Below are positions 16,531 to 25,547 of a stretch of 64,000 bases of DNA, in pieces. Within the stretch, counting starts at the first letter, position 1, and every line of letters starts with the position of its first letter. Position numbers and translations under genes: made by a program. The notes beneath the pieces were generated by a model. That model was not told the origin of the DNA and ran no database searches. It saw only the letters and a program-made list of their open reading frames with translations. The stretch comes from CAWJLE01 sp963843645 (GTDB lineage: Bacteria; Chloroflexota; Anaerolineae; DAOTYC01), in the NCBI GenBank assembly GCA_963843645.1, contig CAWJLE010000003.1, forward strand, positions 1 to 64,000, written 5' to 3'.

Positions 16531-18675
16531 ATGAACGCACGGATTCCTGCGTCTATACAACGTGAAGAAGGTCAGTCCGTCATCATGGTCGTCATGGTCC
16601 TGGTGGTGCTGATCGCCTTGATGGCCCTGGTGGTGGACGTGGGAAATGCCTACGCTCAGCGCCGCGTGGCGCAGAATGCCGCGGATGCGGCTGCCCTGGC
16701 CGCGACAGGCGAGCTGGCCCGTGGTGACGCGACGACCAACCACCGGGTGCTTGCAACGGCGAGAGACTACGCTCAGCAGAATGGCATCGATCCGACCACG
16801 GTCGTTGCCAGCTACTTCCGATTCGACCCCGATCAGCGTCTGGAGATCTCCCTGGGTATCGTCGCCGACGACGGCAATCACCCGCCTTCCGCGGCCACCG
16901 GCGTGATAGTATCCGTGGCCCGGACCTTCAACACCTACCTGGCGGGGATCGTCGGACGCTACCACATGACGGCCAGCGCCAGCGCCCCCGGCTACATCGG
17001 CCGGGGTGTCTGCATTGCGGGAGACGCCACAGGCCTGTTTCCGATCGCGGTCGATTCGGGCCTGTTCAACAATGACCGCGATCAAGGTTACCCCACCTTC
17101 GATGCGACTTACCGCGTCTGGGGCGACCGCAGCGCGCCCGGCAATTTCCACTGGGTCTCCTGGGATCAGAATCCGGGCCACACGAGCGACACGACCCTCG
17201 TGGCCAACATGCACGACACGCTCAACAGCGGCCGTTGGTCCGTTGGGGGCGAGGTGTTCGCCGGACCGGGCGTTCAGAACAGCAGCAGCGTGCGCGCCGA
17301 GCTGAACGTTCGCATCGCGGAGAGCGATCCGACTCGACCCGGAACCGTGCTGCTGCCGGTTTACGACCGCGTGGACGGCAGCGGGCAAAACGCCACTTAT
17401 CACGTCGTGGGTTTCGCCTGGTTCAAGATCACGGCTTACGATCTCAGCGGCCACAACCCCTACGTCGAGGGCCACTTCACGACCGGAAACGTGCCGCTGT
17501 CGGAGGGCGGCTGCCTCGACTACGGCACCTCGACCGATCACACGCGGCCGGACATGGTCATTACCCGAACCCTCGAAGGTCGGGTATCGTACACGTACCT
17601 GAAGATTGACCAATCGGGTGGCGGCGAGACTTCATACCCGGTAGACATAGCGCTGGTGATGGACACGTCCGGCAGCATGGATCAGAACTGGGGCTCTGGG
17701 CAGAGCAAGATCAGCACGGCTCGCCGGGTTCTGCAGGACTTCGTGGCGAAGCTGCGGCCCACCATCGGCGATCAGGTCGGTCTGGTGCACTTCCCGAAAG
17801 TGAACTCGACGCACGGGACCTCGGGTTACGAGGCCTTTAGCCGGAACTACAGGATGGCGTGCGGCGGGAACTCGGACTATCGCTTCCGCGGCGAGGTGTT
17901 GCAAGACCTGACGTCGGACATGCGTGTGGTCACTGCAACGGTGCGCTCGCTGGCGGCCAACGGCGGCACACCGATTGCCGACGCGATGACGAAGGGTTTC
18001 GAGCTGGTCAACGGTCCAAACCACGTGACGGGGCACGCCAAGATCGTCATCCTGGCCTCGGACGGCATGACCAACGTGACGTCGGACGACCGCTGGACAG
18101 GCTACAACGGCAACACCACGTCCGGCATGGGAGGCTGCAACGGCGTCGCCGAGACCCAGGCGATCAACGCGGCGCTGCAGGCGAAGGCGGCCGGGGTGAC
18201 GGTTTTCACGGTCGCCATCGGCGACGACTTCAGCAGCTCGATTTTGCAGGCGATGGCCTCGCCGGACACTGACCCGGGCAAGCCGCACTTTTTCGCTGCG
18301 AGCAACCCCACGGCGATGCAGCAGATCTACGATGCTCTCGGCGCCCGAGTGGTCAACTTTGGCGGCGAGTGCCACAACGTCGATCCGATTCCTTCACCTG
18401 GCGTCGGTGCGCACATCGTCCTTTACAAGGGCGGCGTTGCGGTCGCGGAAACCTATGCGTCTGACGGAGGGAAGTTCACGTTTGGGAACGTGGAGCCGGG
18501 CACCTACACTTTTTCCGCGTCGTTGACGCGCGATGGATTGACGTATGACGTCTTCACAAATACCGACGGTGGCTACGAGATCATTCCGCCGAGTATCACA
18601 GTGGGTGACGACCTCGGAACGTACTCGAAGGAGTTGTCGCTGAAGACCGCCCACCCCCCGAGCTGCAGCAACTGA
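16531..18675 (+). CDS. TadG-like von Willebrand factor A surface protein
   Basis: The N-terminus (EEGQSVIMVVMVLVVLIALMALVVDVG) is the Flp-pilus TadE/TadG-like anchor, followed by the NAYAQRRVAQNAADAAALAAT region typical of that family. From about residue 371 a VWA domain begins (DIALVMDTSGSM, a complete D-x-S-x-S MIDAS; later LASDGMTN). The C-terminus (HIVLYKGGVAVAETYASDGG onwards) resembles a carboxypeptidase-regulatory or Cna-B beta sandwich. ATG 16531 has GGAGG eight bases upstream; the in-frame GTG at 16522 overlaps that ribosome-binding site and is less likely. It is probably an anchored adhesin or pilus-associated protein that binds a ligand through a metal ion. No other tad genes are present. 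Confidence 0.8.
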   Translation: MNARIPASIQREEGQSVIMVVMVLVVLIALMALVVDVGNAYAQRRVAQNAADAAALAATGELARGDATTNHRVLATARDYAQQNGIDPTTVVASYFRFDPDQRLEISLGIVADDGNHPPSAATGVIVSVARTFNTYLAGIVGRYHMTASASAPGYIGRGVCIAGDATGLFPIAVDSGLFNNDRDQGYPTFDATYRVWGDRSAPGNFHWVSWDQNPGHTSDTTLVANMHDTLNSGRWSVGGEVFAGPGVQNSSSVRAELNVRIAESDPTRPGTVLLPVYDRVDGSGQNATYHVVGFAWFKITAYDLSGHNPYVEGHFTTGNVPLSEGGCLDYGTSTDHTRPDMVITRTLEGRVSYTYLKIDQSGGGETSYPVDIALVMDTSGSMDQNWGSGQSKISTARRVLQDFVAKLRPTIGDQVGLVHFPKVNSTHGTSGYEAFSRNYRMACGGNSDYRFRGEVLQDLTSDMRVVTATVRSLAANGGTPIADAMTKGFELVNGPNHVTGHAKIVILASDGMTNVTSDDRWTGYNGNTTSGMGGCNGVAETQAINAALQAKAAGVTVFTVAIGDDFSSSILQAMASPDTDPGKPHFFAASNPTAMQQIYDALGARVVNFGGECHNVDPIPSPGVGAHIVLYKGGVAVAETYASDGGKFTFGNVEPGTYTFSASLTRDGLTYDVFTNTDGGYEIIPPSITVGDDLGTYSKELSLKTAHPPSCSN

Positions 18676-18700
18676 CCGCATCCCAGCCAAAACCAAAAGG

Positions 18701-18731
18701 GCCTTCCGAAGTCCGCACGACTTCGGAAGGC
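18701..18731. terminator. Bidirectional terminator formed by an ACTTCCGAAG palindrome (copy c)
   Basis: GCCTTCCGAAGTC pairs with GACTTCGGAAGGC across a 5-base loop between two convergent genes. T-rich sequence follows on both strands (CTCTTGTTT on plus; CCCTTTTGGTTTT on minus), so it can end both the VWA and nfnL transcripts. Confidence 0.75.
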
Positions 18732-18765
18732 TCTTGTTTCCCGGCTTCGACCGACGATGGATGAC

Positions 18766-20205
18766 TCAGGGCAGCTCGTACATCCGGCCGCCGAGGACGC
18801 CGTCGGTGAGGAACTTGTCGATGGCGGCTGCGGCCCGTTTGCCGGCGCCCATGGCGCTGATGACGGTGGCGGCGCCGGTGACGATGTCGCCGCCGGCCCA
18901 TACGCGATCCTTCTGGGTCTGGCCGGAATCTTCGTCAGCAATCACGGTTCCGTGTTTGGAGCGTGCCAGGTCCCTGGCGTCGGTGAACACGAGTGGATTC
19001 GGGTTCGTGCCCAGGGCCATGATGACCGTGTCCATCTCCATGTCGTATTCGGAGTCCTTGATGGGGACCGGGCGGCGGCGCCCACTGGCATCCGGCTCGC
19101 CGAGCTCCATCTTGATGCATCTCATGCCCTTGACCCAGCCCTTGTCGTCGCCGTGGATCTCGATGGGGGCGGTCAGGAACTTGAAGATGATGCCTTCCTC
19201 CTGGGCGTGGTGGACTTCCTCCGCACGAGCGGGGACTTCCGCTGCGGACCGGCGATAGACGATGTAGACTTCCTCGGCGCCCAGACGCCTGGCGCAGCGG
19301 GCGCTGTCCATCGCGACGTTGCCGGCGCCGATCACCGCGACGCGGCGGCCGACCTTGATCGGCGTGTCGGATTCTGGGAACTTGTAGGCCTTCATCAGGT
19401 TGGTCCGGGTCAAGAACTCGTTGGCGGAATAGACGCCGTTGAAGTTCTCGCCCGGGATGTGCATGAACATAGGCAGGCCGGCGCCGGTGCCGAGAAAGGC
19501 CGCGTCGAAGTGCTCTTCGTCGAACAGCTCATCCAGGGTGTACAGCTTGCCGACGACGCTGTTCAACCGGATGTCCACGCCCAAGCTCTGAACGTAGTCC
19601 ACTTCGCTGCGGACGACTTCTTTCGGAAGACGGAACTGCGGGATGCCGTACATCAGCACGCCGCCCGGCTGATGCAGCGCCTCGAAGATCGTCACGGAGT
19701 AGCCCAGACGCGCGAGGTCGGCCGCGCAGGTCAGGCCCGCGGGACCGGAGCCGATGATCGCGACTCGCTTGCCGTTCGGAGCCGCGGGTGTGGGCGGGGT
19801 AACGCCCTCGTTGAGCTCCCAATCGGCGACGAAGCGCTCCAGGCGGCCGATGGCTACGGGCTCGCCCTTCTTGCCCAGCACGCACTTCACTTCGCACTGG
19901 GTCTCCTGCGGACAGACGCGGCCACAGATGGCCGGCAGGTTGTTCTTGGACTTCAAGGCGCGCACCGCGCCGTTCAGATCTTCCTGGGCCAGCGCGCCGA
20001 TGAACTGCGGGATGGCGACTTCCACGGGACAGCCTTCGATGCATTGCGGCTTCTTGCACTGAAGGCAGCGCCGGGCTTCGGACAGGGCCATCTCCATGGT
20101 ATAACCCAGGGCGACTTCGTCGAAATTATGAGTGCGCGCCTCGGCGTCCTGCGTGGGCATCTCCTGCCGCGGTGCTTTGGTCTTCTTTCCCGTTACTTCA
20201 GCCAT
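18766..20205 (-). CDS. nfnB: NfnL-type NADPH-binding subunit / glutamate-synthase-small-subunit-like flavoprotein
   Basis: The N-terminal domain binds two [4Fe-4S] clusters (RRCLQCKKPQCIEGCP and CGRVCPQETQCEVKC). It is followed by an FAD site (VAIIGSGPAGLTCA) and an NADPH site (VAVIGAGNVAMDSAR). On its own it resembles GltD. Because the next gene upstream is an NfnS homologue, the pair most likely forms the electron-bifurcating NADH-dependent ferredoxin:NADP oxidoreductase, which links reduced ferredoxin and NADH to NADPH. The length of 479 fits. It is co-transcribed from the promoter at 21234-21262, and a bidirectional terminator follows. Confidence 0.85.
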   Translation of the reverse strand: MAEVTGKKTKAPRQEMPTQDAEARTHNFDEVALGYTMEMALSEARRCLQCKKPQCIEGCPVEVAIPQFIGALAQEDLNGAVRALKSKNNLPAICGRVCPQETQCEVKCVLGKKGEPVAIGRLERFVADWELNEGVTPPTPAAPNGKRVAIIGSGPAGLTCAADLARLGYSVTIFEALHQPGGVLMYGIPQFRLPKEVVRSEVDYVQSLGVDIRLNSVVGKLYTLDELFDEEHFDAAFLGTGAGLPMFMHIPGENFNGVYSANEFLTRTNLMKAYKFPESDTPIKVGRRVAVIGAGNVAMDSARCARRLGAEEVYIVYRRSAAEVPARAEEVHHAQEEGIIFKFLTAPIEIHGDDKGWVKGMRCIKMELGEPDASGRRRPVPIKDSEYDMEMDTVIMALGTNPNPLVFTDARDLARSKHGTVIADEDSGQTQKDRVWAGGDIVTGAATVISAMGAGKRAAAAIDKFLTDGVLGGRMYELP

Positions 20206-20298
20206 CAGAAGATATCTCCTTATAGATGATACTCACGTCATCTTACCGATCGAGACGGCACAGCGGCAGAGTCTCTACGCGGCCCGCCGGGTTCCAGG

Positions 20299-20328
20299 CT
20301 TCCGAAGGGTTGGAGAACTCCGGAAGTC
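20299..20328. repeat. Dispersed palindrome, ACTTCCGAAG family (copy d)
   Basis: CTTCCG (20299-20304) faces CGGAAG (20321-20326) in the gap between nfnS and nfnL. A weak hairpin here could modulate the ratio of the two subunits. Confidence 0.5.
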
Positions 20329-20335
20329 TCTTCCC

Positions 20336-21181
20336 TCAGGCGGCGTTCTCCTCACCGCAGTTGCACTTGTAGCGTTCCAGGGCGGTCTTCTCTTCCGGCA
20401 CGTACTGCCGCTGCCGCTCCATCAACAAGTTCCAATCGACGTCGTGCCCATCGAACTCGGGACCATCGACGCAGACGAACCTGGTGGTGCCGCCGACTTC
20501 CACCCGGCAGGCGCCGCACATCCCGGTGCCGTCTACCATGATCGAGTTCAGGCTGACCAGTGTCTTAACGCCGAACGGCTTCGTCGTCAGCGTCACGAAT
20601 TTCATCATGATCGCGGGACCGATGGCCCAGATCATCTCAACGTCCTTGCGCGTCTCCAGGATCTCCTTGACCGGCACGGTGACCAGCGCCTTCCGGCCGT
20701 ACGAGCCATCGTCCGTGCAGACGATCAGCTCGTCGCTGACGCTGCGCATCTTCTCCTCCCAAAAGAGGAGCGACTTATCGCGGGCGCCCATGATCGCAAT
20801 GACGTGGTTGCCCGCTTCCTTCAGCGCGCGGGCGATAGGAAAGACGGGCGCCACGCCGACGCCGCCGCCGACGACCATGACGGTCCCGTAGTTCTCGATC
20901 TCAGACGGAAGGCCAAGCGGTCCGGTCACGCTGGCGAGCGTGTCGCCGGGCTGCATCTTTCCCAGTTGACGCGTCGTCTTGCCGACTTCCTGAAAGATGA
21001 GGGTGAGCGTACCCTTCGTCCGATCGAAATCAGCGATCGTGAGCGGAACCCGTTCACCGTCCTCATCGACGCGCACGATGACGAACTGCCCGGCCTTCGC
21101 CTTCCGAGCGACCTCCGGCGCGGATACTTCGAATAGCTTGGTTACCGGAGCTAAGTCCTCCCTGACCAGAATTTCGTACAC
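20336..21181 (-). CDS. nfnA: NfnS-type FAD/NAD- and [2Fe-2S]-binding subunit
   Basis: A ferredoxin-NADP reductase-like protein (also annotated as sulfide dehydrogenase beta or DHOD electron-transfer subunit). The FAD region includes RVPLTIADF and the NAD-binding region VMVVGGGVGVAPVFPIARAL. The [2Fe-2S] cysteines are in DGTGMCGACRVEVGG, FVCVDG and the terminal region. The start is GTG 21181 with AAGGAGG seven bases upstream. With the downstream NfnL it forms the presumed NfnSL complex. The gene has a near-consensus promoter. Confidence 0.88.
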   Translation of the reverse strand: MYEILVREDLAPVTKLFEVSAPEVARKAKAGQFVIVRVDEDGERVPLTIADFDRTKGTLTLIFQEVGKTTRQLGKMQPGDTLASVTGPLGLPSEIENYGTVMVVGGGVGVAPVFPIARALKEAGNHVIAIMGARDKSLLFWEEKMRSVSDELIVCTDDGSYGRKALVTVPVKEILETRKDVEMIWAIGPAIMMKFVTLTTKPFGVKTLVSLNSIMVDGTGMCGACRVEVGGTTRFVCVDGPEFDGHDVDWNLLMERQRQYVPEEKTALERYKCNCGEENAA

Positions 21182-21233
21182 GCTGTGGCCTCCTTAAGAT
21201 GTCACGCTTATCGCGCATTTTTGCACAAGCAGC

Positions 21234-21262
21234 ATTATATCGCCCATTCAGTCCATTGTCAA
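21234..21262 (-). promoter_or_regulatory. Promoter of nfnSL
   Basis: Minus strand: TTGACA at 21257-21262, 17 bp spacer, TATAAT at 21234-21239, about 55 bp before the GTG start. Confidence 0.85.
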
Positions 21263-21318
21263 AACTGACTTCGTGCGATAGTACACAGACTGCGACCCAA
21301 GTCGCGCAAAAGCGCTCT

Positions 21319-21350
21319 GACTTCCGAAATCTGCGCAGATTTCGGAAGTC
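21319..21350. repeat. Perfect 32-bp palindrome, ACTTCCGAAG family (copy e)
   Basis: GACTTCCGAAATCTGC is followed directly by its exact complement. It lies 12 bp after the stop of the Thr-rich surface protein gene and is followed on the minus strand by AGAGCGCTTTT, so it may serve as that operon's terminator. Confidence 0.75.
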
Positions 21351-21362
21351 CGGGGTCGGGGC

Positions 21363-23018
21363 TTACTTCCAAACGACCGCAGCGGAGTAACTGCTGGCAG
21401 CGGGGAAATAGCTGAAGGAGCAATCGAAGGTAGCTTCGAAGCCTTCCGCAATGGTCGAGGGTGTGGTGTAGGCGAAACCGGTGTTGACGATCTTGCCCCA
21501 TTTGTCGTACAAAGTGACGACGACCTGCGCCAGCCGGCTCGTCAGGTTGCCGCCGTTGAGCACGGTGCCGGTCACGTGGTAAAAGCCTGCCTTGTCCGCG
21601 AAGCCCCGGCTCTTGACGATCGTGAGCCCCTCCTGTGGCTTCTCCTGCGTCGGACGCGCGATCGCGCGGAGGCTCCATTCCCAGAGGTCGTCCGGCCGGG
21701 CGAGCGAGATGATGAAGGGTGAGCGCTGTGCGGGCTTCAGGATATTGAGCAGCGGCCGCGTGCGCTGTTGCCGGATCACTTCCCCCTTCTGGTTGTAGAA
21801 CGTGGCCAGCACTTCCGCGGCCGCGGCGTTCACCGATGCGTCGTTTCGCACCTCACCGACGATGACGATCTCCCCGAGCGGATCGGTGAAGTCGTTGCTG
21901 CTCATCAGCCCGAGCAAGATGGTATCGGCCGGCACCGGCGTGGGCGTCAGAGTGGGCGTCTCGGCCAAGTGTGCGACGACAAGCGTCGCGTTGGACGCCA
22001 CGAGCGGCGGGGTCGCTGATGCCGCAACGAGTTTGCGCTCGGGCGTATCCGCCCGTGCCTCGCGACTGGTGGTCTCCCCTCGGTTGGCGGCGCGCACGAC
22101 GTAGCGATAGGCCGAGTCCGGCCAGAGCTTGGTGTCCGTGTAGGTCGTGCCCAGGACCTCCGCCTTTCGGACGAATACGCCGAAGCCCGTGCCCATGTCG
22201 CCGAGGACCTCGTACTTCGGCTCAGCGGGGCTTGCCAGCGGCTCCCAGTGCAGCTCGATGGTGGTGTCGTAGGCCGTGGGCGTCTGAAGCAGCACGCGCT
22301 GCGGCGTGGGGCTGGGCTTTAGAATCGTCGATGTGAGCGTCGGTGACGGCGTCGACGTGGGGGATGCGAGCGTCCCCGCGGGCTCCGGAGTGGAAGATCG
22401 CGTGGGCGTCAGCGTTTCCGTCGCGGTCGCTGATGTCGCGGTCGACGAGAGCGTCGGCGCCCGTGTAGGTGTGGTCGTTGCGGTGCGTGGCGCGGTCGGC
22501 GTGGCGGTGTGAGTCGGTGTCGACGTCAACGTCGACGTGGGTGACGGTGTGGGCGTCGAAGTCGGCGTCGATGTCAGCGTCGGCGTCGCGGTTGCCGTGG
22601 ACGACGACGTGGCCGTCGCCGTCGCGCTCGCGGTAGATGACGGGGTGGCGGTCGCCGTCGCGGTTGCGGTCCACGTCGAAGTGGCCGTCGGGCTGCTGGT
22701 GCGCGTTGGTGTTGGGGTCGCAGTGGGCGGGCGATTTGTTGAGGTCGCAGTGGGCGTCAGCGCGGAGCTGGCGCGGGTCGGTGACGCTGCGGCTGCAACC
22801 GCGGGCGGCTGCAGCTGGTTTTCTGGTCCGGACGTTGATCCGAGGCGTGTCTGGTCAGGTGCATTCGTTGCAGTCGGAACCACCGTCGACGACCAGACGG
22901 CCTCTTCGGGTGGCATCTCATGAAAAACCAGCCAGGCCAGCGTCCCCAATACCAGGAAGTTGAGCAGGAACAAGCCCACAATGATGCCCTTCCATTGGGG
23001 AGAGGTGAACCTCCTCAT
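21363..23018 (-). CDS. Membrane-anchored Thr/Pro/Ser-stalk protein with Fn3-like and FxLYD-like domains
   Basis: The order is: a short cytoplasmic N-terminus, one membrane anchor (IIVGLFLLNFLVLGTLAWLVF), a ~150-residue TPTATST low-complexity stalk (about residues 85-235), a fibronectin-III-like domain (IELHWEPLASPAEPKYEV... YRYVVRAANRGET), then two FxLYD-type beta domains (GEIVIVGEVRNDASVNAAAAEVLATFYNQKG; HVTGTVLNGGNLTSRLAQVVVTLYDKWG). It is exported but held at the membrane, with domains projected through the stalk. It is last in an operon with the DUF503 gene and two small membrane proteins. Ligand unknown. Confidence 0.75.
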   Translation of the reverse strand: MRRFTSPQWKGIIVGLFLLNFLVLGTLAWLVFHEMPPEEAVWSSTVVPTATNAPDQTRLGSTSGPENQLQPPAVAAAASPTRASSALTPTATSTNRPPTATPTPTRTSSPTATSTWTATATATATPSSTASATATATSSSTATATPTLTSTPTSTPTPSPTSTLTSTPTHTATPTAPRTATTTPTRAPTLSSTATSATATETLTPTRSSTPEPAGTLASPTSTPSPTLTSTILKPSPTPQRVLLQTPTAYDTTIELHWEPLASPAEPKYEVLGDMGTGFGVFVRKAEVLGTTYTDTKLWPDSAYRYVVRAANRGETTSREARADTPERKLVAASATPPLVASNATLVVAHLAETPTLTPTPVPADTILLGLMSSNDFTDPLGEIVIVGEVRNDASVNAAAAEVLATFYNQKGEVIRQQRTRPLLNILKPAQRSPFIISLARPDDLWEWSLRAIARPTQEKPQEGLTIVKSRGFADKAGFYHVTGTVLNGGNLTSRLAQVVVTLYDKWGKIVNTGFAYTTPSTIAEGFEATFDCSFSYFPAASSYSAAVVWK

Positions 23019-23103
23019 GCCTACCTCTGGCTTCGAAATGGTGATCGAATGGTCTCAGGGTCTCAGACCACTGCGACCGCGGTCGGCAGCACGCCGACAT
23101 CAA

Positions 23104-23325
23104 TCAAACTTTTCGGGCGAGGTCTGATGCCTGCCGGGCAACTTTCAGCAAAGCGAAACCCAGTCCCAGGATCTCATTCACCGACACGGGTTTCTTGGGC
23201 GTCTGAGAACCGGTTTCGGTTTGGGATTCCGCCCGGCTGGCCATGACCCAGGTGACGGCCAACCCGAAGCCGGCGCCTATCAACGCGCCGACCAGAAGCT
23301 TACCCCGCAGGCCCTCGTCTTTCAT
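23104..23325 (-). CDS. Small membrane protein, 73 residues
   Basis: MKDEGLRGKLLVGALIGAGFGLAVTWVM gives a single glycine-rich membrane segment near the N-terminus, then a short hydrophilic linker and an amphipathic C-terminus (ILGLGFALLKVARQASDLARKV). ATG 23325 overlaps the previous gene's stop by 4 bp (ATGA), which indicates translational coupling. It resembles YtxH-type small proteins only in layout. Function unknown. Confidence 0.6.
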   Translation of the reverse strand: MKDEGLRGKLLVGALIGAGFGLAVTWVMASRAESQTETGSQTPKKPVSVNEILGLGFALLKVARQASDLARKV

Positions 23326-23618
23326 CCTGATCTCCCCTTCACCACGGATAGCGTGCCCTGAACGATGCCTTTGCCGAATGCCACGTATGAGTAGATCGCG
23401 AACACCGGAGCAGTGGCGACGCCGGCTGCCTTGTCGGTTGCGTGTTGGAGACCGAGAAAAGCACCCCTGACTCGGGGCATGAATCCCCGGACGGAACGAT
23501 TCAACGCCAGCATACCCCTGAGGGCGAAGTAAAACACTACCAGGAATGGAAGCACGAGCACCATCAGTTCGAGGATCAGCAGGATTGAGGCGAGGTCTCG
23601 CCACAATGGCAGGCCCAT
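23322..23618 (-). CDS. Small membrane protein, 98 residues
   Basis: One long hydrophobic segment (ASILLILELMVLVLPFLVVFYFAL) is followed by an amphipathic helix and a second, weaker hydrophobic stretch (VFAIYSYVAFGKGIVQG). It lies between the DUF503 gene (15 bp gap) and the 73-residue gene (4 bp overlap), so the two small proteins may form a membrane pair. I do not recognise the family. Confidence 0.6.
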   Translation of the reverse strand: MGLPLWRDLASILLILELMVLVLPFLVVFYFALRGMLALNRSVRGFMPRVRGAFLGLQHATDKAAGVATAPVFAIYSYVAFGKGIVQGTLSVVKGRSG

Positions 23619-23633
23619 ACGGCAATACCCTTT

Positions 23634-23918
23634 CTACAGCATCGTGATCTCGTAGCCCAGTACGTCGATATCATAGCGGCTGTTTTCGAGCCAGCCGACC
23701 ACTTTGGTCAACAGTCCGTGGGCGTACTCCGTGCTGTTGGAGACGCACACCACGCCGAGCACCGCGGATCGCCACCGATCGTTGTCGCCGACCTCTGCCA
23801 CCGATACGTTGAACTCACGCCGCAGCCGCGCCAGAATCGACTTCAGGATGCTGCGCTTGCCCTTCAGTGAGTCGTTGCCGGGCAGAGACAACTCGATAGT
23901 GCACAAGCCAACGATCAT
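23634..23918 (-). CDS. DUF503 (YlxP-like) protein
   Basis: A 94-residue single-domain protein. The start MIVGLCTIELSLPGNDSLKGKRSILKSI and the middle FNVSVAEVGDNDRW are diagnostic of DUF503. In many bacteria this gene neighbours nusA/infB/rbfA, which hints at ribosome biogenesis. Here it instead leads an operon of small membrane proteins and a stalk protein, behind a consensus promoter. Confidence 0.85.
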   Translation of the reverse strand: MIVGLCTIELSLPGNDSLKGKRSILKSILARLRREFNVSVAEVGDNDRWRSAVLGVVCVSNSTEYAHGLLTKVVGWLENSRYDIDVLGYEITML

Positions 23919-23964
23919 CGGTCATGTCCTACCGGGGTTTCGATCGCTCGTCGTCTGCCAATGG

Positions 23965-23993
23965 ATTATATCATCAGGGGGGAGGGGTGTCAA
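23965..23993 (-). promoter_or_regulatory. Promoter of the DUF503 operon
   Basis: Minus strand: TTGACA at 23988-23993, 17 bp spacer, TATAAT at 23965-23970. A perfect sigma70 consensus, about 45 bp before the start codon. Confidence 0.88.
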
Positions 23994-24013
23994 CGGATTG
24001 CACAAGCCGCGAC

Positions 24014-24047
24014 AGACTTCCGAAGATTCTAAAACCTTCGGAAGTCT
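24014..24047. repeat. Dispersed palindrome, ACTTCCGAAG family (copy f)
   Basis: AGACTTCCGAAG and CTTCGGAAGTCT form a perfect 12-bp stem with a 10-base loop, 80 bp beyond the larA homologue's stop. Confidence 0.75.
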
Positions 24048-24098
24048 TGCGGTTAACGAGTCGCAAACACTCATTCGGGTTCGAGCGAGCCAGAGGAG

Positions 24099-24129
24099 AC
24101 TTCTGAAGTTTCGCGGGACTTCGGAAGTC
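24099..24129. repeat. Dispersed palindrome, ACTTCCGAAG family (copy g)
   Basis: GACTTCTGAAG and CTTCGGAAGTC (one mismatch) touch the stop codon of the larA homologue. With copy f it makes a tandem pair of hairpins that could terminate or stabilise that mRNA. Confidence 0.7.
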
Positions 24130-25378
24130 ATTCTCGGACGCGATACAGCTGCTCGCCGGAATCGTGGACGACCAGGATCCCTTCGTTCTCGCGATTCTCC
24201 CATTCGGCGATGTCGATGCTGGCCGGGTCCAGGTAGTTCAGGCCGACGCGGCGGCAGACGTCCTCGGGAATGCCCGTCGCCAGCGTGGTCTTGATCCGCA
24301 TGCGTTCAACGCCGTTGCGGTACGTCCCCTCGCCTACGACGTGGACGCCGTGGCCGACGGCCACACGGTTCAGGCCGGCGTACCTGTCGAGATGAGCGTT
24401 GAGATACTCGAAGACGTGATAGCCGACCTGCTCGATCGTCGCTCCGTGGGTCGACGAGATCTCCTTGACCTTCGGCGCAAACAGGACGATCTCTCCGCCA
24501 TCGGCGACGACGGGCTGCAGCTTATACAGGCCCTTTGCGCCGGTCCAGAACTCGTCGAAGAGGTCGGACAGGACGGACAGAACGCGCGTGTACGGCCGAT
24601 CGACCCAGGTGATGTGGATCTGCGAGGACAGGCCGCACGCTGCAACGTGGGCCTCGATGACCGAGCCGATGTACAGGCCCATCCAATCGCGGTCCTTCAT
24701 CACCGAGTTCAACGACAGGATCGGCACGTCGATGAACTGCCCGGCGCGATTGATGATACGGCGAACGGGCGTGTCGAGGTGGCCGATGGAGGCAAGGGTG
24801 CCGACGCCCGCGCCCAGCCAGTGGAAGAAGTTGATCATATCCCAGCCGGAAATGCCCGGGAAGAAATACTTAAAGCCGCCGCCAAAGCCGGCTGACTCGT
24901 GGGGCAGTGACACGCACATTAGGAGCAGCTGGTCGTAATCGAAGATCATCCTGTTGACGGCGACGGGCACGTCCTCGGACAGACGCCCCTCGGTCAAGAC
25001 CGCGGTCTCCTCATGGGGAATGACGCCGATCTGCCGGAAGGTGTCGGGTTTCTCCCAAAGGTGGTTGTAAATGTTGACGTGGGCATATTTCGTGGCTCGC
25101 TCCTCGGCGGAGAGCCCCAACATGTGGGTGATTTCGTCGTCCGTCATGGGCCGGTGAGTACCGAGCGCTATCAGGTAGTCGAGCTGAGCGACGCGGGGTC
25201 GGAGGACCTCCTCCAGCAGTGGGAACAACTGCGGCAGCGGCGCAATACGGGTCAAATCGGGCATGATCGCCAGGACCCGCTTGCCGGACCAATCGACCGT
25301 CTTGAGGCCCTCGTCAACCAGCCGCCCGACCTCGACGTCGGTCAGCGGCCGGTCGGTATGGCCGGATCCAATCACCAT
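24128..25378 (-). CDS. Second LarA/DUF2088-family nickel-pincer enzyme homologue
   Basis: A 416-residue LarA homologue, clearly divergent from the one at 9.9-11.2 kb. Residues matching the LarA active site are present: Asp41 and Arg44 (MPDLTRIAP), His75 (ALGTHRP), His160 (SLPHESAG), Lys170 (GGGFKYFFPG) and His186 (NFFHWLG). The K-containing motif (GFGGGFKYFFPGISG) differs from the SGGRK form of the first copy, so substrate or reaction probably differs (racemase or epimerase of another hydroxyacid). GGGAGG precedes ATG 25378. It is monocistronic by spacing, ending in palindromes f and g. Confidence 0.8.
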   Translation of the reverse strand: MVIGSGHTDRPLTDVEVGRLVDEGLKTVDWSGKRVLAIMPDLTRIAPLPQLFPLLEEVLRPRVAQLDYLIALGTHRPMTDDEITHMLGLSAEERATKYAHVNIYNHLWEKPDTFRQIGVIPHEETAVLTEGRLSEDVPVAVNRMIFDYDQLLLMCVSLPHESAGFGGGFKYFFPGISGWDMINFFHWLGAGVGTLASIGHLDTPVRRIINRAGQFIDVPILSLNSVMKDRDWMGLYIGSVIEAHVAACGLSSQIHITWVDRPYTRVLSVLSDLFDEFWTGAKGLYKLQPVVADGGEIVLFAPKVKEISSTHGATIEQVGYHVFEYLNAHLDRYAGLNRVAVGHGVHVVGEGTYRNGVERMRIKTTLATGIPEDVCRRVGLNYLDPASIDIAEWENRENEGILVVHDSGEQLYRVRE

Positions 25379-25547
25379 CGAACTTTTCCTCCCTCGTTGG
25401 AGAGGTGATCGCCGAGCGCGACCGCCTCTGAGATCTCTTTCACGTGACGTGGCAGGGTCATCTTACCTCAATTCGGACGAGAGGCAAGTCTGGGGCGAAG
25501 ATCCGTTGGTCATCACACTCAACACTGCGGTCGGGGAACCGGCCGAG

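Noticed and set aside
18757..20229. A 490-residue plus-strand open frame opposite nfnL
   Set aside because: Antisense shadow; the minus strand carries the complete flavoprotein motifs.
22330..22760. Possible simple-sequence or CRISPR-like repeats
   Set aside because: These are degenerate Thr/Pro/Ser codon repeats in a stalk protein; units are irregular and there are no spacers.
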